A DNA stretch of 64,000 bases, taken from contig NZ_BQYM01000009.1 in assembly GCF_026008515.1 (NCBI RefSeq), positions 1 to 64,000 on the forward strand, written 5' to 3'. The first letter of the stretch is position 1. Every line of letters begins with the position of its first letter. The translations under genes were made by a program, and so were the position numbers. Source of the DNA: Hoyosella levis (GTDB lineage Bacteria > Actinomycetota > Actinomycetes > Mycobacteriales > Mycobacteriaceae). Positions 24,449 to 35,494 of this stretch are shown here, piece after piece. Under the pieces are notes generated by a model that had not been told where the DNA came from, did no database searches, and saw only the letters and a program-made list of their open reading frames with translations.

Positions 24449-26043
24449 CCACTCTGAAATCCACCCTCGACACCTCCTCCGAGGAGTTCGCTGGCGCCCG
24501 CGAGGCGATGCTGGCCAAGCTCCAGGAGGTCGAGGCCGAGTACGACAAGGCCCTCTCCGGCGGCGGCGAGGACAAGATGGCGCGCCACCGCAAGCGTGGC
24601 AAGCTCACTGCCCGCGAGCGCATCGAGCTGCTCATCGACCCGGATTCCGCGTTCCTCGAGCTGTGCCCGCTCGCGGCCTGGGGCAGTGACTTCCATGTCG
24701 GCGCGAGCCTCGTCATCGGCATCGGTGTCGTCAGCGGCGTCGAGTGCCTCATCGTCGCCAACGATCCCACCGTCAAGGGCGGCACCTCGAACCCGTGGAC
24801 GCTCAAGAAGTCGTTCCGCGCCAACGAGGTCGCCTTCCAGAACCGGCTTCCCGTCATCTCCCTCGTCGAGTCCGGTGGCGCTGACCTGCCCACGCAGAAG
24901 GAAGTCTTCATCCCCGGCGGCAAGATGTTCCGGGACCTCACCCGCGCCTCCGCGGCGGGCATCCCCACCATCTCGCTGGTGTTTGGCAACTCCACCGCCG
25001 GTGGCGCCTACATCCCCGGCATGTCCGACCACGTGGTGATGATCAAGGAGCAGTCGAAGGTCTTCCTCGGCGGCCCGCCCCTGGTGAAGATGGCCACCGG
25101 CGAGGAATCCGATGACGAGTCCCTCGGCGGCGCGGACATGCACGCCCGCGTGTCCGGCCTCGCCGATTACTACGCCATCGATGAGCCCGACGCCATCCGC
25201 ATCGGCCGCGACATCGTCTCCCGCCTCAACTGGCACAAGAAGGGCCCTGAGCCGCGCGCCGACTACGCCGACCCGCTCTATGACTCCGAGGACCTGCTCG
25301 GCGTGGTCCCCAGCGACCTGAAGATCCCCTTCGACCCGCGCGAGGTCATCGCCCGCGTCGTCGATGGCTCCGAGTTCGACGAGTTCAAGCCGCTCTACGG
25401 CACGTCGCTGGTCACCGGCTGGGCGCAGCTGCACGGCTACCCCGTGGGCATCCTCGCCAACGCCCGGGGCATCCTGTTCAGCGAGGAATCGCAGAAGGCG
25501 ACGCAGTTCATCCAGCTCGCCAACCGGGCCAACACCCCGCTGCTGTTCCTCCACAACACCACCGGCTACATGGTCGGCAAGGAGTACGAGCAGAACGGCA
25601 TCATCAAGCACGGATCGATGATGATCAACGCCGTCTCCAACTCGAAGGTCCCGCACATCTCGCTGCTCATGGGCGCCTCCTACGGAGCCGGCCACTACGG
25701 CATGTGCGGCCGCGCCTACGACCCCCGCTTCCTCTTCGCCTGGCCGAGCGCCAAGTCCGCCGTGATGGGCGCCCAGCAGCTCGCCGGCGTCATCTCGCTG
25801 GTCATGAGGGCGGGAGCCGAGGCCAAGGGCAAGCCGTTCGACGAGGAATTCGACAAGAACATGCGCGCCATGGTCGAGGCACAGATCGAGGCCGAGTCGC
25901 TGCCGATGTTCCTCTCCGGCCGGCTCTTCGACGACGGTGTGATCGACCCGCGCGACACCCGCACCATCCTGGGCCTATGCCTCTCCGCTATCCACACCGA
26001 AGCGGTCGAGGGCACGGACAACTTCGGCGTCTTCCGGATGTGA
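24445..26043 (+). CDS. Acyl-CoA carboxylase beta subunit (carboxyltransferase; AccD2/AtuC/LiuB-like)
   Basis: 532-aa carboxyltransferase that moves CO2 from biotin to an acyl- or enoyl-CoA. The N-terminal crotonase-fold half has RGKLTARERIELLIDPDS and GNSTAGGAYIPGMSD. The C-terminal half has LFLHNTTGYMVGKEYE and MGASYGAGHYGMCGRAYDPR. The FLHNxTGYMVG pattern is typical of methylcrotonyl/geranyl-CoA carboxylases rather than propionyl-CoA carboxylase, so a beta-methyl-enoyl-CoA substrate is my inference. Start at ATG 24445, overlapping the dehydrogenase stop; upstream in-frame codons lie inside that gene and are not used. The alpha subunit follows 10 bases later. Confidence 0.9.
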   Translation: MTTLKSTLDTSSEEFAGAREAMLAKLQEVEAEYDKALSGGGEDKMARHRKRGKLTARERIELLIDPDSAFLELCPLAAWGSDFHVGASLVIGIGVVSGVECLIVANDPTVKGGTSNPWTLKKSFRANEVAFQNRLPVISLVESGGADLPTQKEVFIPGGKMFRDLTRASAAGIPTISLVFGNSTAGGAYIPGMSDHVVMIKEQSKVFLGGPPLVKMATGEESDDESLGGADMHARVSGLADYYAIDEPDAIRIGRDIVSRLNWHKKGPEPRADYADPLYDSEDLLGVVPSDLKIPFDPREVIARVVDGSEFDEFKPLYGTSLVTGWAQLHGYPVGILANARGILFSEESQKATQFIQLANRANTPLLFLHNTTGYMVGKEYEQNGIIKHGSMMINAVSNSKVPHISLLMGASYGAGHYGMCGRAYDPRFLFAWPSAKSAVMGAQQLAGVISLVMRAGAEAKGKPFDEEFDKNMRAMVEAQIEAESLPMFLSGRLFDDGVIDPRDTRTILGLCLSAIHTEAVEGTDNFGVFRM

Positions 26044-26053
26044 GTGGACCGAC

Positions 26054-28060
<2,007 letters not shown>

Positions 28061-28064
28061 AACA

Positions 28065-29222
28065 ATGTCGTTCATCGAGACCGAGGAGCAGCAAGAGCTC
28101 CGCAAGGCCGTCTCCGAGCTTGGCCACAAGTACGGCTGGAAGTACCTGCTGGAGAAGGCAAAGAACGGCGAGAAGACCACCGAGCTGTGGGAGGAAGCGG
28201 GCAAGCTCGGCTTCCTCGGCGTGAACCTGCCCGAGGAGTACGGCGGCGGCGGGGCTGGCATGTACGAGCTGTCCCTCGTCCTCGAGGAGCTCTCCGCGGC
28301 CGGTGCTGGCCTGCTCATGATGGTCGTCTCCCCGGCCATCTGCGGAACCATCATCAGCCGGTACGGCACCGACGAGCAGAAGCAGACATGGCTGCCCGGG
28401 ATCGCCGACGGCTCGATCACCATGGCGTTCGGCATCACCGAGCCCGATGCCGGATCGAACTCGCACAACATCATCACCACCGCGCGGCGGGATGGCGATG
28501 AGTGGATCCTCAACGGGCGCAAGACCTACATCTCGGGCGTCGACCAGGCGCAGGCGGTGCTGATCGTCTCGCGCATGGAGGACTCCAAGACCGGCAAGCT
28601 CAAGCCTGCGCTGTTCATCGTCCCCACCGATGCGCCGAACTTCGAGTACCAGGTCATCGAGATGGGCATGCGCAGCCCCGAGAAGCAGTTCTCGCTGTTC
28701 ATCGACGACGTCCGGCTGCCCGCCGATGCGCTCGTCGGCTCCGAGGACGCGGCACTGATGCAGTTGTTCGCCGGCCTGAACCCCGAGCGGATCATGGCCT
28801 CGGCCATGGCCCTCGGAACCGCCCGGTACGCGCTCGACAAGGCAACGGCATACGCCAAGGAGCGCCAGGTCTTCAAGGCCCCCATCGGCGCGCACCAGGC
28901 GATCGCGCACCCTCTCGCGCAGTGCTACGTCGAGATCGAGCTGGCCAGGCTCGCGATGCAGAAGGCCGCGTTCCTCTACGACAACGGTGACGACTGGGGC
29001 GCCGCCTCCGCCGCGAACATGGCGAAGTACGCCGCCGGCGAAGCGGGCGTGAAGACTGTCGACCAGGCAGTGCACACCCATGGCGGCAACGGCCTCGCCG
29101 TCGAGTACGGGCTCGTCGACCTGCTTGCTGCCTCGCGCCTGATGCGCATCGCGCCGGTCAGCCGCGAGATGATCCTCAACTTCATCGCCCAGGCCAACCT
29201 CGGCCTGCCCAAGTCCTACTAG
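28065..29222 (+). CDS. Acyl-CoA dehydrogenase (FadE12-like position)
   Basis: 385-aa acyl-CoA dehydrogenase, second in the operon. Start ATG 28065, four bases after the carboxylase alpha stop; earlier in-frame codons lie within that gene. It has the middle-domain block FGITEPDAGSNSHNI. Near the end the stretch HGGNGLAVEYGLVDL holds the probable catalytic Glu. Overall sequence differs clearly from the first dehydrogenase, so the two probably act on different substrates or steps rather than being a recent duplication. A hairpin (29232-29272) follows before the hydratase gene. Confidence 0.9.
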   Translation: MSFIETEEQQELRKAVSELGHKYGWKYLLEKAKNGEKTTELWEEAGKLGFLGVNLPEEYGGGGAGMYELSLVLEELSAAGAGLLMMVVSPAICGTIISRYGTDEQKQTWLPGIADGSITMAFGITEPDAGSNSHNIITTARRDGDEWILNGRKTYISGVDQAQAVLIVSRMEDSKTGKLKPALFIVPTDAPNFEYQVIEMGMRSPEKQFSLFIDDVRLPADALVGSEDAALMQLFAGLNPERIMASAMALGTARYALDKATAYAKERQVFKAPIGAHQAIAHPLAQCYVEIELARLAMQKAAFLYDNGDDWGAASAANMAKYAAGEAGVKTVDQAVHTHGGNGLAVEYGLVDLLAASRLMRIAPVSREMILNFIAQANLGLPKSY

Positions 29223-29231
29223 GCACACGAC

Positions 29232-29272
29232 CAAGGGGGCGGGCGGCGCATCACGTGCTGGCCGCCCCCTTG
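29232..29272 (+). other. Hairpin between the second dehydrogenase and the hydratase gene
   Basis: Perfect 11-bp arms (29232-29242 and 29262-29272) with a 19-base loop, in the only sizeable gap of the operon. No T-tract follows, so partial termination or mRNA processing is more likely than a full stop. Confidence 0.5.
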
Positions 29273-29299
29273 CTTCACCTCCCGAAGGAGCACTGCACC

Positions 29300-30109
29300 A
29301 TGAGCGACACCCAGCTCGTCACCTACTCGATCGACGGCGGCGTGGCGACACTCACCCTCGACTCGCCCCACAACCGCAATGCCCTCTCCACCAAGCTCGT
29401 CCAGCAGCTCCAGGACAGCCTCGATGCCGCGGCCTCGGATGAGGCCGTGCGCGCGATCATCCTGACCCACACGGGCGGGACCTTCTGCGCCGGAGCGGAC
29501 CTCTCGGAGGCGGCCTCCACCGACGGCCAGCCGCTCGACCCGCAGGAGGTAGCGAAGCTGCGCACCAGCCAGATGCGCGACCTCCTGCGCTCCATCGTGG
29601 CCCACCCCAAGCCCATCCTCGGGCAGATCGACGGCCACGTCCGCGCCGGAGGCATGGGCCTCGTCGGCGCCTGCGACTTCGTCGTGGCCGGCCCCGCGTG
29701 CACGTTCGCGCTCACCGAGGCCAAGCTCGGTCTCGCCCCCTCCATCATCTCGCTGACGCTGCTGCCCAAGCTCACCGCGCGGGCAGCGTCCCGGTACTTC
29801 CTCACCGGCGAGAAGTTCGGGCCCGACGTCGCCGAGCAGATCGGGCTCGTCACCATTGCTGCCGAGGATCCCGCTGCCGTCGCGCGGGACCTGTGCGCCG
29901 AGCTGCTCAAGGCCTCGCCGCAGGGCCTCGCGGAGACCAAGTCGCTCACTACCGACGTCGTGCTTGCTGGCTTCGAGGAGCGGGGCGACGCGCTTGCCGC
30001 GATGTCCGCGCGCTTGTTCGCCTCCGAGGAAGCACGCGAGGGCATGATCGCCTTCCTGCAGCGCCGGTCCCCGCGGTGGGCCGAGCCCACGGTACGGTCT
30101 ACCGAGTGA
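29300..30109 (+). CDS. Enoyl-CoA hydratase family protein, methylglutaconyl-CoA hydratase-like (LiuC/AtuE, EchA7-like)
   Basis: 269-aa crotonase-fold protein. The ATG at 29300 has GAAGGAG nine bases upstream. CoA/oxyanion-hole blocks are TFCAGADL and HVRAGGMGLVGACD. In classical crotonase a catalytic Glu sits where this protein has Gly (AGGMGLVGACD), while the second Glu is present in ALTEAKLGLAPSIIS. The same pattern occurs, as I recall, in LiuC-type methylglutaconyl-CoA hydratases, so hydration of a carboxylated enoyl-CoA made by the upstream carboxylase is a good inference. The stop overlaps the GTG start of the TetR regulator. A plain enoyl-CoA hydratase remains possible. Confidence 0.85.
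   Translation: MSDTQLVTYSIDGGVATLTLDSPHNRNALSTKLVQQLQDSLDAAASDEAVRAIILTHTGGTFCAGADLSEAASTDGQPLDPQEVAKLRTSQMRDLLRSIVAHPKPILGQIDGHVRAGGMGLVGACDFVVAGPACTFALTEAKLGLAPSIISLTLLPKLTARAASRYFLTGEKFGPDVAEQIGLVTIAAEDPAAVARDLCAELLKASPQGLAETKSLTTDVVLAGFEERGDALAAMSARLFASEEAREGMIAFLQRRSPRWAEPTVRSTE
30093..30098 (+). promoter_or_regulatory. -10 box for the TetR gene inside the end of the hydratase gene
   Basis: TACGGT ends seven bases before the GTG at 30106, matching the spacing for a leaderless transcript. It would allow the regulator to be made independently of the operon. No clear -35. Confidence 0.45.
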
Positions 30110-30747
30110 CCATCCGCGAGCCCCAGCAGGAACGTAGCCGCGCGACGCACCAGCGACTGCTCGAAGCCACCATCGAATGCCTCGCCGAGCGCGGCTGGGC
30201 AGGCACCACGGTCGGCGTCGTCGCGCAGCGAGCCGGAGTGTCGCGCGGCGCGATCCAGCACCATTTCCCCACTCGCGAGGACCTGATCACCTCGGCGCTC
30301 GAGCACATGTTCGACCGTCGCATGCATGAGGTCCGCATCGCCGCGGAAGGGCTTCCACGCGGCGAGCGCCGGATCGAATCGATCGTGGTGCGGCTGACGG
30401 ACTATTTCACCGGAGTGGTGTTCAAGGCAGCGCTGCAGGTCTGGACTGCCGCGGCCGCGGACCCGGTCCTGCGGGAGCGGATCGTGCCGCTCGAGCTGAA
30501 GTTCGGGCGCACCGTGCATGCCGTCGCGATCGAGCTGCTCGAGGCCGATGACAGCGATCCGACAACCCATCGCCTGGTGCAGGCCACCCTGGACATGGGG
30601 CGCGGGCTCGGCCTGGCAGATGTGCTCACCGACGATTCGCGGCGGCGCTCCGAGATCGTCAAGGCCTGGGCCGCGCACCTCTCCGAGGCCCTCGCGCCTG
30701 CCCGGACCGATGGCGCTCCTGCGGACACGCGCGCGCCGCGCGAGTAG
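30106..30747 (+). CDS. TetR/AcrR family transcriptional regulator
   Basis: 213-aa TetR-type repressor. The N-terminal helix-turn-helix is clear (RLLEATIECLAERGWAGTT, then VAQRAGVSRGAIQHHFPTR at about residues 36-55). The ligand domain fills the rest and is typical in length. The GTG start at 30106 overlaps the hydratase stop (GTGA); a longer upstream reading frame is only hydratase antiphase. As the last gene of the catabolic operon it probably represses that operon in response to a pathway acyl-CoA (inference). I could not find a convincing matching operator upstream of 20696. Confidence 0.88.
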   Translation: MTIREPQQERSRATHQRLLEATIECLAERGWAGTTVGVVAQRAGVSRGAIQHHFPTREDLITSALEHMFDRRMHEVRIAAEGLPRGERRIESIVVRLTDYFTGVVFKAALQVWTAAAADPVLRERIVPLELKFGRTVHAVAIELLEADDSDPTTHRLVQATLDMGRGLGLADVLTDDSRRRSEIVKAWAAHLSEALAPARTDGAPADTRAPRE

Positions 30748-30750
30748 CAT
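30745..30750 (+). promoter_or_regulatory. -10 box for the first DUF3558 lipoprotein
   Basis: TAGCAT ends eight bases before the GTG at 30759 and overlaps the end of the TetR gene. The spacing suits a leaderless transcript. No clear -35. Confidence 0.4.
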
Positions 30751-30758
30751 GCGAAGTC

Positions 30759-31319
30759 GTGGAGGCTAGGTCATTGCCAGGGGCGCGCGGGATGCTCGCC
30801 GTCGGTGCGGCCTCCCTCGCCCTCCTGGTCCCGGCATGCTCCGGAGGAGAGGCGAGCGACGACGCTCCCGCGGGCGCGAGCAACGCCGAGGGCACCGTGC
30901 TGCGCGAGCCCGGCTTGTTCTTCGGGGAGTGCGGCGGAATATCCAGCGATGAGCTGATGGCCCTCACCGGCATCCGTGGCGTGCGCCTGCAGGAACGCAA
31001 CTCGGTGGGCTGCCGCTGGGAATCGGGCTTCCTCGGTCCGCATGCCTCCTTCTCCTGGTACCGGGGCAGTCCCATCGGGCGCGAGCGCGCCGTCGTCGAG
31101 CTATCCGGCCGCGGGGTGCGCGATGTCTCGGTCGACGGCCCGGCGGGGGAGCTCAGCGGATTCGCGGGGTGGGGCAGCTTCATCTGCGAGGTCTCCATCC
31201 AGTCCAACTCCGACTTCTTCGTCTGGTCCGTGGTCTTCGCGGAGGAGCTTTCCGACGACGAGATGTGCCGGCGCGTGCTCGCGCTCGCGGAAGCGACGGT
31301 GAACAGTGCGGAGCCATGA
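30759..31319 (+). CDS. DUF3558-family lipoprotein
   Basis: 186-aa predicted lipoprotein. Signal peptide with hydrophobic core AVGAASLALLVPAC, lipidated Cys27 (LVPAC lipobox), then a Ser/Gly/Ala linker. The mature domain has conserved Cys residues (GECGGIS, VGCRWE, FICEV, EMCRR) likely to form disulfides, the layout of DUF3558 proteins seen in this order. GTG start at 30759 follows the TetR gene by 11 bases. Function unknown; exported and membrane-anchored. A paralogue follows at once, overlapping by 14 bases. Confidence 0.78.
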   Translation: MEARSLPGARGMLAVGAASLALLVPACSGGEASDDAPAGASNAEGTVLREPGLFFGECGGISSDELMALTGIRGVRLQERNSVGCRWESGFLGPHASFSWYRGSPIGRERAVVELSGRGVRDVSVDGPAGELSGFAGWGSFICEVSIQSNSDFFVWSVVFAEELSDDEMCRRVLALAEATVNSAEP

Positions 31320-31884
31320 GCAACGGCCGCCAGCCCGCTTCCCCGGCCGCCTTGCCGTCGCGGTGGCCGCGGCCGCGGCGCTACTGGCCGGATTGACAGG
31401 ATGCGGCCAGGACGAGCCAGTCGCCGATCCCGCCGAGGATCAAGCGCCCTCGCTCGGGGGCACGTCCAACGAGGAGTTCCGCAACCTGCTCGATGAATGC
31501 CTCGTGGTGCCACCGGACCAGATCGTCGAGGTATTCGATGCCCAGGCGCTCGACAACACCTTCTACGGCGCGATCTGCCGCTTCACCGTCCTCGGCGCCG
31601 CCGTGCCCACCAGCGTGACGCTGGCGTGGTTCGAGAACTCCTCTCTCTGGCACGAGCGCCGCGCGACCGAGCGGCTCGGGTACGACATCGAGAACGCCAC
31701 CGTCGCGGGCCAGGGCGGGTTCATCGTGCGGATCCCCGATGATCCCGCTGCCTGCGGAGTGGCCACCCGGGCGGGGGAGGGAGGTACGCTCATCTGGTGG
31801 GTGCATCCCCATTCACGCTCGGGAGGCGATGGCTGCGCGGCGGCGATGGAGCTTGCTGAGCTGACCGTGCGGACCCACTTCTAG
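31306..31884 (+). CDS. DUF3558-family lipoprotein (second copy)
   Basis: 192-aa predicted lipoprotein with an Arg-containing N-terminus, hydrophobic core and LTGC lipobox (Cys33). Four cysteines in the mature part (DECLVV, AICRF, AACGV, GDGCAA) mirror the upstream paralogue. The GTG start at 31306 overlaps the previous gene by 14 bases, so translational coupling is likely; no nearer in-frame start keeps the signal peptide intact. Function unknown. Confidence 0.75.
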   Translation: MRSHEQRPPARFPGRLAVAVAAAAALLAGLTGCGQDEPVADPAEDQAPSLGGTSNEEFRNLLDECLVVPPDQIVEVFDAQALDNTFYGAICRFTVLGAAVPTSVTLAWFENSSLWHERRATERLGYDIENATVAGQGGFIVRIPDDPAACGVATRAGEGGTLIWWVHPHSRSGGDGCAAAMELAELTVRTHF

Positions 31885-32229
31885 GGTCGCGCGCGGTGGA
31901 AGCGAACGCCTGCTTAGCCGGCGGCGTTTGACCAGTGCTAGTGAGGTTTTGACCTCGACAGCATGTTGGATGTATTGTTGCCGGTCGTGCCCGATGCATC
32001 CGGGTGTAGCACAATCCTGAGCGTGGCGAACTAGCCATACCGAGCTCCTGCGTGATCGAAGCAGGCGGTATCGCGATCGCCATTTTGTAGCGCAATCGCA
32101 GTTCAGGAGGGTGACACTCCCGACCTCGGGGTAGCGGGACCGGGCCTTGCGGCCTGGTTCGCCCGGAAAGAATTACAACGTTCCCGCTCTTGACCATGAG
32201 AGTTAGAAGCACCAGAGGAAAGCCGGTCT
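31885..32229 (+). promoter_or_regulatory. str operon upstream region with probable promoter
   Basis: 345 bases without a gene. TTGACC (31949-31954) and TATTGT (31973-31978), spaced by 18 bases, form the best promoter in the window and would give an rpsL leader of about 245 bases. A GAGGAAAG ribosome-binding stretch lies just before rpsL. I see no clear attenuator or riboswitch in the leader. Confidence 0.6.
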
Positions 32230-32604
32230 ATGCCCACCATTCAGCAGCTGGTCCGTAAGGGGCGCCGCGACAAGGTCGCCAAGACCAAGACCGCGGCCCT
32301 GAAGGGAAGCCCCCAGCGTCGAGGTGTGTGCACGCGTGTGTACACCACCACCCCAAAGAAGCCGAACTCAGCGCTGCGAAAGGTGGCTCGTGTTCGCCTG
32401 ACCAGCCAGATCGAGGTCACGGCCTACATCCCCGGTGAGGGGCACAACCTTCAGGAGCACTCGATGGTGCTCGTGCGTGGCGGTCGTGTGAAGGACCTTC
32501 CGGGTGTCCGTTACAAGATCATTCGTGGTTCGCTCGATACGCAGGGCGTGAAGAACCGCAAGCAAGCGCGCAGCCGCTACGGCGCCAAGAAGGAGAAGAG
32601 CTAA
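32230..32604 (+). CDS. rpsL: 30S ribosomal protein S12
   Basis: 124-aa S12, decoding-centre protein, full length. Residues linked to streptomycin resistance are wild-type: Lys43 (in TPKKPNS) and Lys88 (in GRVKDLPG). First gene of the str operon; the stop overlaps the rpsG start (TAATG). Confidence 0.99.
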   Translation: MPTIQQLVRKGRRDKVAKTKTAALKGSPQRRGVCTRVYTTTPKKPNSALRKVARVRLTSQIEVTAYIPGEGHNLQEHSMVLVRGGRVKDLPGVRYKIIRGSLDTQGVKNRKQARSRYGAKKEKS

Positions 32605-33074
32605 TGCCACGCAAGGGCCCAGCCCCGAAGCGTCCCCTGGTCGCGGATCCGGTCTACGGTTCGCCGCTGGTCACCCAGCTGGTGAACAAGGTGCTCCTCG
32701 ATGGAAAGAAGTCCATCGCCGAGAGCATCGTCTACCAGGCGCTGGAGCTTGCCCGGGAGCGCACCGGTACCGATCCGGTGATCACCCTCAAGCGCGCGCT
32801 CGATAACGTCCGCCCCGCCCTTGAGGTGCGCAGCCGCCGTGTTGGTGGCGCCACCTACCAGGTGCCGGTGGATGTTCGTCCGGCCCGTGCCACCACGCTC
32901 GCCATGCGCTGGCTGGTCACGTTCTCCCGCGCCCGTCGCGAGAAGACGATGGTCGAGCGACTGGCGAACGAGATCCTGGATGCCAGCAATGGCCTGGGAG
33001 CTGCCGTCAAGCGTCGCGAGGACACGCACAAGATGGCCGACGCCAACAAGGCATTCGCCCACTACCGTTGGTGA
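32604..33074 (+). CDS. rpsG: 30S ribosomal protein S7
   Basis: 156-aa S7, the primary 16S rRNA-binding protein of the small-subunit head. Complete and typical (begins [11 protein letters not shown], ends NKAFAHYRW). Translationally coupled to rpsL by a one-base overlap. A 162-base gap with a hairpin separates it from fusA. Confidence 0.99.
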   Translation: MPRKGPAPKRPLVADPVYGSPLVTQLVNKVLLDGKKSIAESIVYQALELARERTGTDPVITLKRALDNVRPALEVRSRRVGGATYQVPVDVRPARATTLAMRWLVTFSRARREKTMVERLANEILDASNGLGAAVKRREDTHKMADANKAFAHYRW

Positions 33075-33119
33075 TTGGCCGCGGGCGCCGCGTGCAACGC
33101 ACGAGGTGCCCGCAACAGT

Positions 33120-33152
33120 CCTGTCCTGGCTGGCTAGAGTATCCAGGACAGG
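33120..33152 (+). other. Hairpin between rpsG and fusA
   Basis: Perfect 10-bp arms (33120-33129 and 33143-33152) with a 13-base loop and no T-tract. It could tune read-through or be an S7 feedback site by analogy with other str operons; unproven. Confidence 0.4.
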
Positions 33153-33236
33153 GTGATGAGCTTCTAGTCGGCGGCGGAACAGCTGCCCGATGAGGTTTCC
33201 GCACAAGACGACACGAGACGAGCGGGGAAGATTCCA

Positions 33237-35354
33237 GTGGCACTTGACGTGCTGACCGACCTGAACCGGGTCCGCAACATCGGCATCATGGCACACATCG
33301 ATGCCGGTAAGACCACCACCACCGAGCGGATTCTGTTCTACACCGGCATTAACTACAAGATCGGTGAGACGCACGAGGGTGCGTCGACGATGGACTGGAT
33401 GGCGCAGGAGCAGGAGCGGGGTATCACCATTACCTCGGCAGCCACCACCTGCTACTGGAACGACAACCAGATCAACATCATCGACACCCCCGGCCACGTT
33501 GACTTCACGGTAGAGGTCGAGCGCTCGCTGCGCGTGCTCGACGGCGCCGTGGCTGTCTTCGATGGCAAGGAGGGCGTCGAGCCGCAGTCCGAGCAGGTGT
33601 GGCGCCAGGCCGATAAGTACGACGTGCCGCGTATCTGCTTCGTCAACAAGATGGACAAGCTCGGTGCTGATTTCTACTTCACCGTGCAGACCATCAAGGA
33701 CCGCCTTGGCGCCAAGCCATTGGTCCTCCAGCTGCCGATCGGCGCGGAGAACGATTTCGCTGGCGTCGTTGATCTCATCGAGCAGCGTGCCATCATCTGG
33801 CACGACAAGGACGCCGACGGGAACGACACCAAGGGCCAGGTCTTCGAGGTCATCGACATCCCCGAGGATCTCGCGGAGAAGGCCGAGCAGTACCGGCAGG
33901 AGCTCATCGAGGCCGTCGCTGAGTCCGACGAGGCGCTTCTCGAGAAGTTCTTCGGCGGCGAGGAGCTGACCGTCGACGAGATCAAGGGCGCGATCCGCAA
34001 GCTCACGATCAACGGCGAGGCCTACCCCGTCCTGTGCGGCTCGGCATTCAAGAACAAGGGCGTCCAGCCCATGCTCGATGCCGTGATCGACTTCCTCCCG
34101 TCGCCGCTCGACGTGCCGTCGATCGAGGGCCACCCGCCCGGCGATGAGGAGACTGTCCTCGAGCGCAAGCCCAACTCCGACGAGCCTTTTGCCGGCCTCG
34201 CGTTCAAGGTTGCCTCGCACCCGTTCTTCGGCAAGCTCACCTACGTCCGGGTGTACTCGGGCAAGCTCGATTCGGGCGCCCCGGTGCTCAACTCGACGAA
34301 GGGCAAGAAGGAGCGCGTCGGCAAGCTGTTCCAGATGCACGCGAACAAGGAGAACCCTGTTCCGAGCGCATCGGTCGGCCACATCTACGCGTTCATCGGA
34401 CTGAAGGACACCACCACTGGTGACACCCTGTGCGATGCGAGCTCGCCGATCATCCTCGAGTCGATGTCGTTCCCCGATCCCGTGATCGAGGTGGCCATCG
34501 AGCCGAAGACCAAGTCCGACCAGGAAAAGCTCAGCACTGCGATCCAGAAGCTCGCCGAGGAAGACCCGACATTCAAGGTCCACCTCGACGACGAGACCGG
34601 CCAGACCGTCATCGGCGGCATGGGCGAGCTTCACCTCGACATCCTTGTCGATCGCATGAAGCGTGAATTCAAGGTCGAGGCGAACGTGGGCAAGCCCCAG
34701 GTCGCGTACCGCGAGACCATTCGCGGTACTGTCGACAAGCACGAGTTCACCCACAAGAAGCAGACCGGTGGATCCGGACAGTTCGCGCGCGTCATCATCA
34801 AGCTCGAGCCGTTCCACGGCGAAGAGGGCGAGCACTACGCGTTCGTGAGCGCTGTCACCGGTGGGCGTGTGCCGAGGGAGTACATTCCCTCGGTGGACGC
34901 TGGTGCCCAGGACGCCATGCAGTACGGCGTGCTGGCTGGCTATCCGTTGACCGACATCAAGGTCACGCTCCTCGACGGTGCGTACCATGAGGTCGACTCC
35001 TCGGAAATGGCCTTCAAGATCGCCGGTTCCCAGGCCCTCAAGGAAGCTGTCCGCAAGGCACAGCCGGTGATCCTCGAGCCGCTCATGGCGGTCGAGGTCA
35101 TCACTCCCGAGGACTACATGGGTGATGTCATCGGTGACCTGAACTCCCGACGTGGCCAGATCCAGGCCATGGAGGAGCGCAGCGGCGCGCGTGTCGTCAA
35201 GGCAAGCGTTCCGCTGTCGGAGATGTTCGGCTACGTCGGCGACCTCCGGTCGAAGACACAAGGCCGGGCGAACTACTCGATGGTGTTCCATTCCTACGCC
35301 GAGGTTCCCGCGAACGTGGCGAAGGAAATCATCGCGAAAGCCACCGGCGAGTAA
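33237..35354 (+). CDS. fusA: Elongation factor G
   Basis: 705-aa translocase GTPase. GTP-binding motifs [13 protein letters not shown] (G1), RGITITSAA (G2), DTPGHVDF (G3) and [10 protein letters not shown] (G4) are intact, followed by domains II-V of normal length. GTG start with GGGGAAG upstream. It belongs to the str operon, with tuf 140 bases downstream. Confidence 0.99.
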   Translation: MALDVLTDLNRVRNIGIMAHIDAGKTTTTERILFYTGINYKIGETHEGASTMDWMAQEQERGITITSAATTCYWNDNQINIIDTPGHVDFTVEVERSLRVLDGAVAVFDGKEGVEPQSEQVWRQADKYDVPRICFVNKMDKLGADFYFTVQTIKDRLGAKPLVLQLPIGAENDFAGVVDLIEQRAIIWHDKDADGNDTKGQVFEVIDIPEDLAEKAEQYRQELIEAVAESDEALLEKFFGGEELTVDEIKGAIRKLTINGEAYPVLCGSAFKNKGVQPMLDAVIDFLPSPLDVPSIEGHPPGDEETVLERKPNSDEPFAGLAFKVASHPFFGKLTYVRVYSGKLDSGAPVLNSTKGKKERVGKLFQMHANKENPVPSASVGHIYAFIGLKDTTTGDTLCDASSPIILESMSFPDPVIEVAIEPKTKSDQEKLSTAIQKLAEEDPTFKVHLDDETGQTVIGGMGELHLDILVDRMKREFKVEANVGKPQVAYRETIRGTVDKHEFTHKKQTGGSGQFARVIIKLEPFHGEEGEHYAFVSAVTGGRVPREYIPSVDAGAQDAMQYGVLAGYPLTDIKVTLLDGAYHEVDSSEMAFKIAGSQALKEAVRKAQPVILEPLMAVEVITPEDYMGDVIGDLNSRRGQIQAMEERSGARVVKASVPLSEMFGYVGDLRSKTQGRANYSMVFHSYAEVPANVAKEIIAKATGE

Positions 35355-35494
35355 TTCACTCACCGCCGACCATAGGTAGTATCTCCGGGTAGTAGCTTCC
35401 TAGGAGCCGCTTCTCTGGTAGTCGGCAGACCACCTCGTTAGAACAACCGCACTGCTGCAAATCGCAAGCACCAATCAGTCCAGGAGGCCATAAA

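Noticed and set aside
33075-33236. rpsG-fusA gap as a site for a small gene or tRNA
   Set aside because: Only a short hairpin is seen; no tRNA-like fold and no credible small coding frame.
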